Assembly (NCBI GenBank): GCA_963575745.1
Contig: CAUYUJ010016294.1
Coordinates: 430,157 to 494,156, forward strand
Direction: 5' to 3'
Length of the DNA stretch: 64,000 nt
Origin: Prorocentrum cordatum
Taxonomy: Eukaryota; Sar; Dinophyceae; Prorocentrales; Prorocentraceae
This document shows positions 33,056 to 43,042 of the stretch, piece after piece. A program made the position numbers and the translations under genes. The notes under the pieces are model-generated. The model had not been told where the DNA came from. It did not search any database and saw nothing but the letters and a program-made list of their open reading frames with translations. Position 1 is the first letter of the stretch; each line of letters opens with the position of its first letter.

Positions 33056-33317
33056 TAGAGAGAGAGAGAGAGAGACGAGTCCGTCCAGACGGGTCCGATG
33101 ATGAATCCGAGCCCGAGCCCGACGGAGGTGATCTCTCCTTACCTTTGCCTGCGCCGAGCGCGATCCGCAACAGTCTCCAGGCCTCCATGCGAGGCGGGGG
33201 GCCTCGGAGGGGGGCCGGGGTCTGGCGCTGCCACCGCGCCCGGAGATGCGGATGCCGTCCCGGAGCCCCAGGGGCTGCTTCTTGGCCACGTACAGTCGGG
33301 GGCCCCCAAAGGGGGTG

Positions 33318-33515
33318 GTGACCACACTGTGCGGTGAGTCAGTGGGGATTCGGGGTCACCGCACGGTTTTGGGACTCGGGTCGTTCTCCCAGGACGTCTC
33401 CGGCGACTGGGCATCCGGGGTCCCAAGACCGTGCGGTGACGGACCGTGCGGTGAGGTCTCTTGGGGTTCCGAGGTCACCGCACGGTCTGTCACCCCACCG
33501 TTTCGGGACTCCAAA
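33318..33515 (+). repeat. Cluster of inverted ACCGCACGGT repeats
   Basis: GGTCACCGCACGGTTTTGGG (33354) is answered by the inverted TCCCAAGACCGTGCGGTGAC (33421). ACCGTGCGGTGA (33443) pairs with TCACCGCACGGT (33475). GTGCGGTGAGTCAG at about 33329 is a fifth partial copy. Nested hairpins can form. Confidence 0.75.
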
Positions 33516-33827
33516 GACAGGGGCATCCATCGGGAGTGGCCGAGGGAGGGGTGATGACCACACGCCGGTCGTTGAAAGGCCTGTGTTTGTGGATCGATGT
33601 GCTTCTGTTGTGCGTTGTTCTTCTCCGGGAGGGCCTGCACCCAATCTCTACTTTATCAGCCTTCCTACTCCATGTGTTTCCCAACCATCCTCTGGTGCTG
33701 GGTGCTCAGTCTGAAGAGACAGCGCCCCGCGTCTCCTTCCACCTTCTCTTCCTCCTCCTCTCCTCCTTCCCCTCCTCCCTCCCCCCTCTCCTTGCCTCTG
33801 CATTCTTCGTCGCCATCGTCGTCGTCG

Positions 33828-33868
33828 TAATCGTCATCATCACCAGCATCCCCAGCATCATCATCATG

Positions 33869-33918
<50 letters not shown>

Positions 33919-33923
33919 CCGTA
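33828..33923 (+). repeat. (CAT)n tract left of the second LINE
   Basis: Almost pure CATCAT/ATC with a few GTC and ACC variants. The matching tract at 42201-42425 lies on the other side of the LINE. Confidence 0.9.
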
Positions 33924-34127
33924 GCCATTTTGGCTCAAGGTGGCGCGATCAGGGCAGATGTCTGGTCTCATGAGGCTGGCTCTAGCCGTCGCGTCCATTC
34001 TTGGGTCAGATTCCCAATCTTCCAAGCTTTCAGTGTGGCCCTTGGGGCCACAGCTCTTTCCATATTACATCACCGACACCCGGCCCCAGTCGCCCGATTG
34101 GGAGCCCAGCCGCGGCGGGCTCGACCA

Positions 34128-35333
34128 ATGGCAGGACGAGGAGGTGGTGCTCGAGGAGCCGCGCGCGGCGGCGGCGGCAGAGCCAGTAGTGGCCGTGGAC
34201 AGCGGGGCGGCCAAGCTCCAGGCGCGGGCGGCAGCGGTGCAGCGCCCAGGGTCTGGGATTGCCCTCAGTGCGGAGCCAAGAAGAATTGGGGCTCTAGGCA
34301 TGTCTGCAGGAGTTGCGGCTACGACTGGTGGGAAAGCGGTTCTGGTACGAGTTCTTGGTGGAGTGGCATGTCACAACTGGACGCCAGAGAACGCCACGAG
34401 CTCAACCAGTTGCGGAGGAAGGTCAAAAAGTTGGAGACCAGCAGCCAAGCAGGACCAGGAGTCGATGGCGGTGGCGCTGGGGCGGCAGGCGTTGGGTCGC
34501 AGCCTGACGACAAGCCAGAACGTGTCCGCCGATTGGGCAAGCTACGAAGTGAGATCAAGAAGATCGAGGGCGTGGACGGCGCGGAGGCCATTCTCGAATC
34601 CAAACGGCAGGAGGCGCAGCAGTTGGAAAACGAGCTGGCAGCAACCAAGCCTACATCAGTCCAGCTCAGTGAGTTGGAGCGCAAGCAGAAGAACCAGGAG
34701 GCCACCACGGCGGCCTTGGCGAGCAGGATCTCGGCGGCGGACAAGCAGTTCGCCGAACTACAGGCCCACAAGCTCGAGCTGGAGGGCAAACATGCGCAGA
34801 GTCAGGCCGGCGAGAAGGAGCTCCAGGCGCTCATCGACAACCTCCTGGCACAACAGCTCCGCGAGCGTGAAGCACAGCAGCGGGAGGAAGGGCCGCGAGG
34901 GACGGCTGCCCCAGCGTCCCCAGGCGCCCAGCTCAGCGAGGGTGAGCGAGCCACCGCTTTCCTCGCCGCTCTTAATCAGTGCTCAGGTATGCTCGCCCCT
35001 GGCTTCGCTGAGCAATGGGACGGCCAAGTCGCAGAGTTGCGGCGTCTGGCACAGCGCGTCGCCGCAGCAGGTGCCGCGGCGGAGCGTGACGGGAGCGGCG
35101 ACGAGCAGGAGATCGACGAGAAGGATGTCGACGTCATCTTGGACTCCCTGGAGGAAGAGGCCACCGAGGAGGGGGCAGCAGAGGCCGTGTCGGGCGAGGT
35201 GGGCAACGGCGAGGAGGCAGGCGACGCTGCAGGCAAGGCCGCCGCAGCCGCCGCCATGCGCAAGCTTCGCGCCCAGAAGCTCCTCCAAGGACTCCGCTCC
35301 GCGGGGATCCGCAGAAGGGGGAAGCGGGGGTAG
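34128..35333 (+). CDS. LINE ORF1 with RanBP2-type zinc finger and coiled coil
   Basis: A 401-aa protein. I chose the ATG at 34128 (MAGRGGGARGAARGGGGRAS) because the in-frame sequence upstream is not protein-like. Residues 1-40 are Gly/Arg-rich. W43-x-C45-x2-C48-x4-N53-x6-C60-x2-C63 is a RanBP2-type zinc finger (WDCPQCGAKKNWGSRHVCRS), a fold known to bind single-stranded RNA. Residues about 85-290 are charged, heptad-like and probably a coiled coil for self-association; a second Ala/Glu-rich helical part and a basic tail (IRRRGKRG) follow. The likely role is an RNA-packaging ORF1 protein. ORF2 overlaps the end in the +1 frame, so ORF2 may be reached by reinitiation or frameshift. Confidence 0.75.
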   Translation: MAGRGGGARGAARGGGGRASSGRGQRGGQAPGAGGSGAAPRVWDCPQCGAKKNWGSRHVCRSCGYDWWESGSGTSSWWSGMSQLDARERHELNQLRRKVKKLETSSQAGPGVDGGGAGAAGVGSQPDDKPERVRRLGKLRSEIKKIEGVDGAEAILESKRQEAQQLENELAATKPTSVQLSELERKQKNQEATTAALASRISAADKQFAELQAHKLELEGKHAQSQAGEKELQALIDNLLAQQLREREAQQREEGPRGTAAPASPGAQLSEGERATAFLAALNQCSGMLAPGFAEQWDGQVAELRRLAQRVAAAGAAAERDGSGDEQEIDEKDVDVILDSLEEEATEEGAAEAVSGEVGNGEEAGDAAGKAAAAAAMRKLRAQKLLQGLRSAGIRRRGKRG

Positions 35334-36222
35334 CCGCCCTCACTTCACCATCGTGAGCCTCAACGGCAGTGGATGGGGCCCTTTCACCACCATCCTCGGC
35401 GAGCAGCAGGACCCACAACAGCAGGCGGTGGCGGAGGCGCACCTCGGCGACGCACTGTGCATCCAGGAGCACCACCTCAACGGCTACCGCGCCGTGGAGC
35501 AGGAGCAGTGGTGTCGTCAGGTTGGCTGGAGCGCCGTGCTGACCCCAGGGGTGAGCTCGGTCGGCGCAGGCCTCCAGCGCGCCGTCAGCAGCGGCACTGG
35601 CGTGGCCGTGCGCACCTCGCGTGGCATGTGCGGGCCAGGCGCGGGCGGCAGCAAGGACAGCTGCCACGCGGCCGAGGGCCGCGCGACCATCGTGCACATC
35701 AATGGCGTCGTGCCTGGAGGCTTCCTGCTGGGCTCGGTCTACCTGGACAACGACGACGTGGGCGAGCACAGCCAGGGCGTCTTGCAGCAGGTTGGAGCCG
35801 CGCTGAAGTGCACTGGCAAGCCCTGGGTCCTGGCGGGGGACTGGAACGTCGAGCCTGACAGGTTCCACCTCCGCGCGGGGCACTGGCTGCGCAAGCTGGG
35901 CGGCCACGTCGTCGACTCGGGCAAGGGCACCTGCCAGCACTCCCCCGTCAAGGAGCCATCTGAGCTCGATTGGTTCATCGTCAGTGCAGATATGCTGGAC
36001 CTCGTCAGCGGGTGCGAGCGCCTCAATATGACGGAGCAGGGCTACGCCAACCCGTGCAGGCCCCACATCGGGGTCAAGCTCTACTTGGCTTGTCAGGGCG
36101 ACCTTGGCCAGTCATTCCGCGTCAAGGGCCCCGCAGCCTTTCCCAAGGACAGGCCATATGGGCCTATGCCAGCCAAGGAGTGGAACCACGACGAGTTGCG
36201 GGACGCTATCGGAGTGGGGGGG
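35311..36222 (+). CDS. LINE ORF2, EEP endonuclease part
   Basis: The frame is open from 33940, but protein-like sequence begins at about 35311 (GGSGGSRPHFTIVSLNGSGW). Endonuclease motifs in order: CIQEHH (35458), VLAGDWNVEP (35827, the GDxN motif), SELDWFIVS (35959), and CRPHIGVKL (36055, the C-terminal His). This enzyme nicks the target strand to prime reverse transcription. The frame runs on to a stop at 36312, but sense is lost at the G9 run 36216-36224. Removing one G continues into MQAMTEVYRALCEGVENELV of the next piece. No start codon of its own is evident; ORF1 ends at 35333 in the -1 frame relative to it. Confidence 0.75.
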
Positions 36223-36225
36223 GGA

Positions 36226-38505
36226 CATGCAGGCCATGACGGAGGTCTACCGCGCCCTATGCGAGGGAGTGGAGAACGAGCTCGTCTGGATCTACCAGAT
36301 CCCGCCCGATGACGCCAGTTTGCATCGTGGCCGCGGGGGCCCGCCGAGCTTCAGCTTCGGCACGCAGGCCAGGGCGCGCCCCATCAAGGGGCCCAAGGCC
36401 AGCTACAAGGGCAAGAAGCTCATGCATCTGAGCGACTATTTCACGCAGATCCATCAGCTCGTCGGCGGAGGCTCGGATGCCGTTTCTTCGGCAGGGCTCG
36501 TCCAGTGCCAACTGGACAACGACGAGCGGGCGGCGGAGCGGATGGAGGCCAGGGCAATCAAGCGCTACAAGCGGGTGCTCGGGCGCCGTGCCCGCGGGTG
36601 GGTCTCCAACCCCAGCAACCCCGACCACTACGCGGACGAGAACGAGTGGTTGGAAAATTGCGTGCCCTACATCTTTCGCATGCTAGGGCTGCCGACGCAC
36701 ATTGCGACGGGCCTGGCCCAGAACTTTGGGCGTCGCCTGCAGACGGCCAGGGAAGTATGCGAGTCTGCCTGGCGTCGCGGCGGCGCAGGCAGGCAGGAGC
36801 TGGTGCGCATTCTTCAGCAGCTCGGCCTTCTCGACCACGACTGCTGGGAGGAGGAGCTGCGCAGGGCGGTGGACAGCTACCACGAGTCCAGGCGCTGGCT
36901 GGAAGAGCGGGGCGACTACAGCAGGCCCCTCCCAGGCGCGCCCATCGTCCACGGCTTTACCGAGACGGAGAATGGCATAGGCGACGTCGCTCCCCTACCT
37001 CCAGTGCTTTGCAGGCTAGCCACCTGCCCAGTGGACGCGGGGGGGTGGAGCGCCATCGAGGTGGGTGAGGCAGGCGTCAGGCGCACACTGGCGCGACTGG
37101 CCAACGGCTGGCTGCCGCGCCTGCACGCCCCCGGCGCGCGGCAGGACAAGGCAGAGTGGATGGACCTCTGCACGCACTACGCCTACGAGCGCCTCAGGCA
37201 GTACGAGGGTGGCAATGGCGACGAGGGTGGGCAGGTCGGAGTCACAGAGGGCCAGTCTGACGGGGCGGGGTTGGGAGCCGCATCTGCGGACGGGGACAGC
37301 GCGATCCCACCCCAGCCCCAAGTTAACTCCTTTGCGAGCCTCGCAGCGGCAGCGGGGGCCAGCAGTGCGAGGGCCACTGGAGAAGGCATCAGCGATGCGT
37401 CGGCGTCGGGGGCGGGAAGGGGGGCCGCATCAGCGGGGAGTATCAGCGCGGTCCCACCCCCGCCCCCTCGCGCCAGCTCGGCTCGGCCGTTTGGCGAGCG
37501 AGCGGCAGCCCGCTGGGCTCGGGCAGTCGACATGTGCGAGGACAGTTGGCAGGCCTCCGAGGGCGTGCGCAACGAGTACGCGCGCAAGGTCCGCGAGTTG
37601 GAGGACAGCGACCCCGACGCCTGGGCCATCGCTGACGACGAGCACTACTGCTACCTGCAGGGCGTCAAGCAGTTCATGCGGTACCACGGCGGCAGGCGCG
37701 GGGGCAGCGACTGCAGCTCCGACGGCGACGTCAGCAGCAACGGCGACGGAGCAGCGCAAGCGAGCAGCAGGGCGCCCAAGCCCCCGTCCACGGTGGGCCT
37801 TCCCCTCGGAGCCCAGTGGGCAGCACGCGTGGCCCTGGCCGCCGAGTGCCCCAGCCTGCTCCCCTTGGCCGACTGGGCCGCTGAGGCCAGGGCCGAGGCG
37901 GAGGCCGATGGAGCAGCCTTCGCCGTCATTCGTGGCCAGGGCTTCAAGGAGTGGATCCGTCAATCCATGGCTGAAGGCGCAGGCGGGCTCCACGCCTATC
38001 GGCGCGGGCCCAGGGCATGGGCCCCTGACGGCGAGTACAGCGGGGCCCCAGCCCATGCCCCAGACCGAGTGAAGCTTGTGGCGAAGCAATGGTCAACAGA
38101 GGTCTGGCGGGTCAGGCGAGACCGCGGTAGGTTTCGGCCGCAGCTCCCGCGCTTTGGCGGCGAGGCCCTCCCCAGGCCCTCAGCCGATGAGCTGCGCGCG
38201 GCCGCCAGGACCTCCAGGCGCGGCACTGGCGTCGGCAGCGACCGCCTTAACCCGCGGAAGGCCGCGGACCTCAGCGACGAGCTTCTGGAGGCAGTCGTTG
38301 ACTTCGGGATGAAGTGTGAGGAGATCGGCGGCTGGCCCGACGTCATTACGGACTCGCTCGTGGTCATGCTTCCGAAGCCCCAGGGCGGGTTTCGGCCCAT
38401 TGGGCTGCTGGGCTGGCTCCCGCGCCTTTGGAGCCGAGTCCGTCAGCCCGTGGCGCGGCGCTGGGACTCGCAGATTGACCCTGGCGTCGCAGGCGCCTTC
38501 TGGGG
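36226..38505 (+). CDS. LINE ORF2, linker and start of the RT domain
   Basis: Continuous sense from GDMQAMTEVYRALCEGVENE (36223) to the G10 run at 38502. It contains a 600-residue helical linker (ERMEARAIKRYKRVLGRRAR and others), with two Ala/Ser/Pro-rich low-complexity parts near 37300-37480. The RT N-terminal blocks follow: RRGTGVGSDRLNPRKAADLS (38217), VITDSLVVMLPKPQGGFRPI (38341), and GWLPRLWSRVRQPVARRWDS. The frame remains open to 38989 but is nonsense after 38511. Confidence 0.75.
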
Positions 38506-38511
38506 GGGGGG

Positions 38512-41487
38512 CGCGGCCGTGCGGCCGAAGAGGCAGTCTGGTGGCAGGCCCTGCGCGCAGAAGCCGCACACGCACGTGGAGAAGGAGCAGCAGCTGCTTT
38601 CATCGACCTATGGAAGGCCTACGAGCTCGTGGACCTGGCCATCATCCAGGGCCGAGGCGTCCTGGCTGGCTACCCTCGGGGCCTGCTGGGTATGGCCCTC
38701 ACCCTGCACGCGGGGGAGCGCCGCTTCATGCTTGACGGCAGCGTATCCGAGGCCTACCTGCTGGATGCGGGACTCATCGCGGGGTGCTCGCATGCAGGTC
38801 GGCTCCTCAAGTGCGGCCTGCTGGTGCTCGCGGACGAGCATGCGCGGCTGTGGCGGGCGCTCGAGCCCAGAGTCACCCTCGCCATCATGTTCGACGATTG
38901 CTGCGTCGGGTGCCACGGACCGATGGCACAGGTCGCAGCTTATGTGGCCCAGGCGACGAAGGCGGTCATCTCACAGCTGGAGGCCCTAGGATGCAAGGTC
39001 TCAGCAGCAAAGAGCGAGCTGCTGGCCAGCTCGCCAGAGCTGGCATCACTGGTCGCCAAGCTAATGGGAGGCATCGCCTTTCCCATCGCCGACTCGGTCA
39101 AGAACCTGGGGGTCGACTACTGCCTCGACGGCCAAGCGTTCGTGGTCCTCGAGAAGCGGCATACGAAGGCGGCATCCCAGTTGCAGAGGTTGCACGCCAT
39201 CCGCTCGCAGGAGACCCCAGCAGCAGCTCGAGTGGCGAACACTGGTCTGCGGCCTGCTACTCGCTATGGGCTGAGTGTGGTGGGTTGGCCGACGTCGCAG
39301 CTCAACAAGTGGAGGAGCCAGGTCAACGCCGTCCACCATGGGCACGGCCCAGGCAAGAGCCTCAGCCTCAGTTTCCTCCTCAGCAAGCGTCTGCACTGCG
39401 ACCCGCTGTACGACCACGTGGCGCTGCCCATTATCGCATGGGCCAAGGCGGTGCAGTTCAACTCGGACAGCAGGGACCTGAGGGCCCTGGGCAGCGCTTT
39501 CGCAGGGGCTAGGACGCTGCTGGCCAGAGGCGGGCCTGAGGCGTTGGCTGGACGCGGGCCAGCTGCTGCGTGCGTGTTAGCCTGCCACCGCCTGGGCTGG
39601 ACCGCCACACTGCCAGGGCTGCTCACCAACGACAAGCAGCAGCCGCTGGACCTACGGACCCTGGGGGCCTCCACGCTCGCCAAGCACATCGCCGATGGCC
39701 ACGAGAGGGCGCTGTGGCGGGCAGCGAGCAAGCACCCAGGACTGGAGCACCTGCGCGATGGAGGCGCCCTGTCCAGTATCAGGCGCACATTGGCACGCAA
39801 GCGCATGAGCAAGCAGAAGGCCAAGCAGATGAGCTCGGCCAAGAACGCGCTGGTCGGATGTCTCTGGCCCGTGGCGCGGCGGTTCTTTGAGGAACGCCCA
39901 TTGGCCTCCTCTCCTTGGTGCCCCAGGGGATGCCCTGCGCACGGCACAGTGCGGCACCTGGCGTGGCAGTGCCCAGCCACCGAGGTCAGCCGCGGCGAGT
40001 GGATCTCCAACGAGGAGGCGGGCGAGCGGTGCCCCCCTGGCGACATCCCCTTTCGCACCATCGTCGGCATGGCCAGCATCGAGGGAGACGAGGACCCGCT
40101 CTGGTCCCGCGCTCTTGCACCCGAGCACCGAAGGACCCTGCCACCGCCCACCGACGTCAGGGAGGCGCGGAAGGAGGGTCATGCCGACTTGGTGGGGCAG
40201 CCGCTCTCGGGCGACCTCTTCACGGACGGGAGCGTTCTGGACCCCAGCCTCGTTTCGGCGCGCGGCGGCTGGGCGGTCGTCGTCATGGGACCCGAAAGCG
40301 AGGCAGTCAGCCTCTTCGGCCCGCTCCCCTGGCCGTATCCCCAAGAATCAGGGGCAGCGGAGCTGGTGGCGGCCATCGAGGGCGTCCAGAGCTGCCTACC
40401 ACCTGTGCGGATCTTCACTGACTGCAAGCTGCTCGTGGACGGCTTCGCGGCGGGCAGGGCGTGGTGCTTTCAGTGGCAGCGGCCTTACCGCGAGCTTTGG
40501 GTGCGGTTCTGGGCGGCCCTCGACGACGTAGGGGTCGGCAGCGTCACCATCCACAAGGTGAAGGCTCACGCCACGCTGGCGGACGCGCAGGCGGAGCGCG
40601 TCACGGCATGGCAGCGGCGGGGCAATCACAGCGCCGATGCCCGCGCCGTGCAGGGCGCGCAGATGCATCCCAGCGACGACGACGTACGACATAGGAGCCG
40701 CAGGCAGGATCGCCTTGTCAAGAAGGTCTTCTGCTGGCTGGGTTCGGCGATGCAGGAAGGCGACGCCGAGCTCACGGCAGCGGACGGGCACGAGGGAGCA
40801 GGCCTGGGAGCAGTTCGGTGCGATTGGCGCGGCTGCAAGATGCGATGGCGAGCTCACTGCAGTTTCCCCGACTGCCCGCAGCGCACGTGCGGGCGGCACG
40901 GGACGTGGCTGGACGTCGACGGCGACACGGTCTGGGCCTGCCAGCGGTGCGCGGGCAGGGGCGACGCGCTCGCGGGCTCCTGGGCCTTAGGGGCCGAGAG
41001 CAGTGGCGGATCGGTCGCTGCAGCCGCGGCGCTCATCGCGGCGGGCGCGGCGCTGCTGTCTCACAGTCAGGCCAGCGAGGCACCAGCACAGGTGGAAGGA
41101 GACGAGGCGAGTGCAGGGCGAGTTGGCAGCGGCGCGCCTGGCGGCGGCCAGCGGGGTAGCCCACCGACGTCGGGGGGCCCTTCCGGGGCCGGTGGCGGGA
41201 CCCCGCCGCTGCCGCCGCCGCAGCTCCCGCCTTGGGGGGGATTGGACGCCCACGGCTCCCACGACCTGTGGCGGGCTGGTAGCCACCTCTTCTGCGTGAA
41301 GTGCGGCTACTGGACGCAGAGCCGCAGGATGGCGGGCTTGGCAGCGGAGTGCACGAAGGCCCCCAAGAACGATAGGCAGAAGGCGGTGCTCAGCAGGCTG
41401 AAGCGCGGCCTGCAGCCCGCTGGGGCGGGCGGCATCGGCGACCCTGAGCCGCTGCGGCGCATGCGCAGGCGCGTCGATGGTGGCTAG
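38512..41487 (+). CDS. LINE ORF2, RT catalytic core, RNase H and zinc tail
   Basis: The frame resumes after the G10 run with GRAAEEAVWWQALRAEAA. RT motif A is AFIDLWKAYELVD (about 38598); motif C is IMFDDCCVGCHG (about 38885), with FDD in place of YADD. The RNase H domain at 40210-40660 shows all four acidic residues in order: LFTDGS, SGAAELVAAIEG, FTDCKLLVDG, and GNHSADARAV. A Cys/His cluster (RCDWRGC...CSFPDCPQRTCGRHG...CQRC, 40819-40965) and a final zinc-ribbon-like HLFCVKCGYWTQS...AAECTKAP (41284-41360) end the protein (stop 41487). Together these copy element RNA and remove it from the hybrid. The region is uninterrupted over 2.97 kb, which argues for a young copy. Confidence 0.8.
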   Translation, partial: RGRAAEEAVWWQALRAEAAHARGEGAAAAFIDLWKAYELVDLAIIQGRGVLAGYPRGLLGMALTLHAGERRFMLDGSVSEAYLLDAGLIAGCSHAGRLLKCGLLVLADEHARLWRALEPRVTLAIMFDDCCVGCHGPMAQVAAYVAQATKAVISQLEALGCKVSAAKSELLASSPELASLVAKLMGGIAFPIADSVKNLGVDYCLDGQAFVVLEKRHTKAASQLQRLHAIRSQETPAAARVANTGLRPATRYGLSVVGWPTSQLNKWRSQVNAVHHGHGPGKSLSLSFLLSKRLHCDPLYDHVALPIIAWAKAVQFNSDSRDLRALGSAFAGARTLLARGGPEALAGRGPAAACVLACHRLGWTATLPGLLTNDKQQPLDLRTLGASTLAKHIADGHERALWRAASKHPGLEHLRDGGALSSIRRTLARKRMSKQKAKQMSSAKNALVGCLWPVARRFFEERPLASSPWCPRGCPAHGTVRHLAWQCPATEVSRGEWISNEEAGERCPPGDIPFRTIVGMASIEGDEDPLWSRALAPEHRRTLPPPTDVREARKEGHADLVGQPLSGDLFTDGSVLDPSLVSARGGWAVVVMGPESEAVSLFGPLPWPYPQESGAAELVAAIEGVQSCLPPVRIFTDCKLLVDGFAAGRAWCFQWQRPYRELWVRFWAALDDVGVGSVTIHKVKAHATLADAQAERVTAWQRRGNHSADARAVQGAQMHPSDDDVRHRSRRQDRLVKKVFCWLGSAMQEGDAELTAADGHEGAGLGAVRCDWRGCKMRWRAHCSFPDCPQRTCGRHGTWLDVDGDTVWACQRCAGRGDALAGSWALGAESSGGSVAAAAALIAAGAALLSHSQASEAPAQVEGDEASAGRVGSGAPGGGQRGSPPTSGGPSGAGGGTPPLPPPQLPPWGGLDAHGSHDLWRAGSHLFCVKCGYWTQSRRMAGLAAECTKAPKNDRQKAVLSRLKRGLQPAGAGGIGDPEPLRRMRRRVDGG

Positions 41488-42199
41488 GCTCTCTCTTGCC
41501 ACGCTTGCCGCCTCGCTCTGTCTGCCCAGTCGGAGGCTGGACCGTGGTGGTAGGCTCGCACACCGCCATGGTTGCCTCCGATCGAGCCAGCACGCTGACC
41601 AGCTCGGTCGCAGGCGGGTCCAAGGATCACGAGTGCCTGCGCTGAGCCGCTGCCTCTGGGGGGGGAGGGACCCCGTGGCGTAGGCTGTACCCCGTGGGGC
41701 TCGGCACACGCCAGGGTTCACTCCCTCCCGCCCTCTTGGGCAACGTATGTCGCTTGGCGCCTTCGGCGCCTCCGTTTAATGTAGCTGCTGGCGCGCCTTG
41801 GGCGCGACAGCCCGCGCAGCTTGCTGCGCTCCAGCCCGCTCTGTGCTCTGTGCGCGCCAGGCGGAGGCCGAACCGTGGTGGTAGGCTATGGCCGACCGTC
41901 AGGATCGCCTCCGAAGGTCACCTCAGAGCAAGTCGTCCCCGTCTGTGGCCTGGTGCCCAGGGGACTGTTGCTCTGATGTGGCGCGCTGAGCTGTCTGCGA
42001 GCTGAGTCGCCGTGAGGGCTCAGATGCTTTGCTGACCGCCTGCCTTTGGCTGGGGCGGTCGGCGGCCTCAAGGCTTTCAGGCGAGTCTGCGAGTGTGCCT
42101 TGGGCACGGGTCAGGCCTTGCGTCCGCAGCGCCAGAGGGAAAGGCCATGGCCTCGGGAGGCTGTATCGAGCGGGGAGCTCCAGACCTTCTTGGATGCGT
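41488..42199 (+). other. 3' untranslated region of the second LINE
   Basis: No frame has LINE-like sense. A segment GGAGGC..GACCGTGGTGGTAG GCT at about 41533 is repeated at 41867 (GGAGGCCGAACCGTGGTGGT), each followed some 30 bp later by ATCGCCTCCGA-type sequence. Ends where the ATC tract begins. Confidence 0.6.
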
Positions 42200-42200
42200 G

Positions 42201-42425
42201 GATCATCATCATCATCATCATCATCATAATCGTTATTACCATTTTCATGATCATCGTCATCATGATCAGCAGCATCATCTTCATCACCAGCATTATCATC
42301 GTCATCGTCATTGTCATGATCATCGCCATCACCATCACCATCGTCATGATCATCCTCAACATCATCATCATCATCAGCAGCAGCATCATCATCATCGCCA
42401 TCACCATCACCATCACCATCACTAT
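42201..42425 (+). repeat. (ATC)n tract right of the second LINE
   Basis: ATCATC with GTC, ACC and CAGCAG variants over about 225 bp. It corresponds to the tract at 33828-33923; together they are the interrupted trinucleotide tract of composite copy A. Confidence 0.9.
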
Positions 42426-42429
42426 GGTG

Positions 42430-42955
42430 AGGATTTCGGCACACCCTCACACGCTTCGTGGCCCCATAAGGAGCTCCGCCGAATGTCATGCGTCGGCGCC
42501 ACCCATTTCGTCACACCCCTCGCACGCTTCGTGGCCACATAGGGAATTGCAGCGAAAGCTTCAGCGGCGCAGACCGCATGCGTCCGCACTACCCATGTCA
42601 GCATCCCTCGCATGCTTCGTGGCCCCATATGGAGCTCCACCGCAGGTTTCAACGGCGCAGCCCGCATGCGTCCGCACCACCCATTCCGGCACACCACACA
42701 CACGATTCGTGGTACCATAGGGAGTTCCACCGAAAGTTTCAGCGGCGTAGCCCGCATGCGTCCGCGCCACCCATTGCGGCACCCATGGAGGGGTCCACCG
42801 AAGGTCCCCGTGGCGAAGCCCGCATGCGTCCGCCCCACCCATCGCGGCACGCCCCTCTCAGAAGGTTCCCGTGGCCTAGCCCGCATGCGTCCGCGCCACC
42901 CATTTCGGCACACCCCTCACACGTTTCGTGGCCCCACAAGGAGCGCCAACGAAGG
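42430..42955 (-). repeat. 80-90-bp tandem repeats of composite copy A
   Basis: About six units on the minus strand, each with GGGGCCACGAA, GTGTGAGGGGTGTGCCG, a GCATGCGGGC-type segment and a GGTGGAGCTCCCTATGG-type segment. They are more diverged than those in copies B and C. Confidence 0.8.
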
Positions 42956-43042
42956 CGATACTCACAGTTGCGGCATTCACATTTGCATACGATTGTGTCC
43001 TTCGCCAGGCTGATTACCTACTTCTTCGCCCGACGTGTAGGG

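Larger units (their letters stand above)
33926..42199 (+). mobile_element. Nearly intact LINE: RanBP2-finger ORF1, EEP-RT-RNase H ORF2
   Basis: ORF1 (34128-35333) is followed by ORF2 in three pieces (35311-36222, 36226-38505, 38512-41487) and a 700-bp 3' region. Domain order EEP, RT, RNase H, zinc-binding tail is that of RNase-H-bearing LINE clades such as I or Tad. All catalytic motifs are present. The only breaks in ORF2 are single-base shifts at a G9 run (36216-36224) and a G10 run (38502-38511). No poly-A or target duplication could be defined because both ends lie in ATC repeats. Confidence 0.8.
33671..43012 (-). mobile_element. Composite repeat family, copy A (split by the second LINE)
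   Basis: Read on the minus strand: head (43012-42955, CCTGGCGAAGGACACAATCG...), about six 80-90-bp repeats (42955-42430), a GAT-type trinucleotide tract (42425-42201), then the LINE (33926-42199, opposite strand), more GAT tract (33923-33828), a GGA-rich piece, and the tail (33735-33671, ACGCGGGGCGCTGTCTC...GAGGATGGTTGGGAAAC). Copies B (47694-49442) and C (50523-53085) have the same head, repeats, purine tract and tail without the LINE. This shows the LINE is a later insertion into the trinucleotide tract. Confidence 0.7.
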
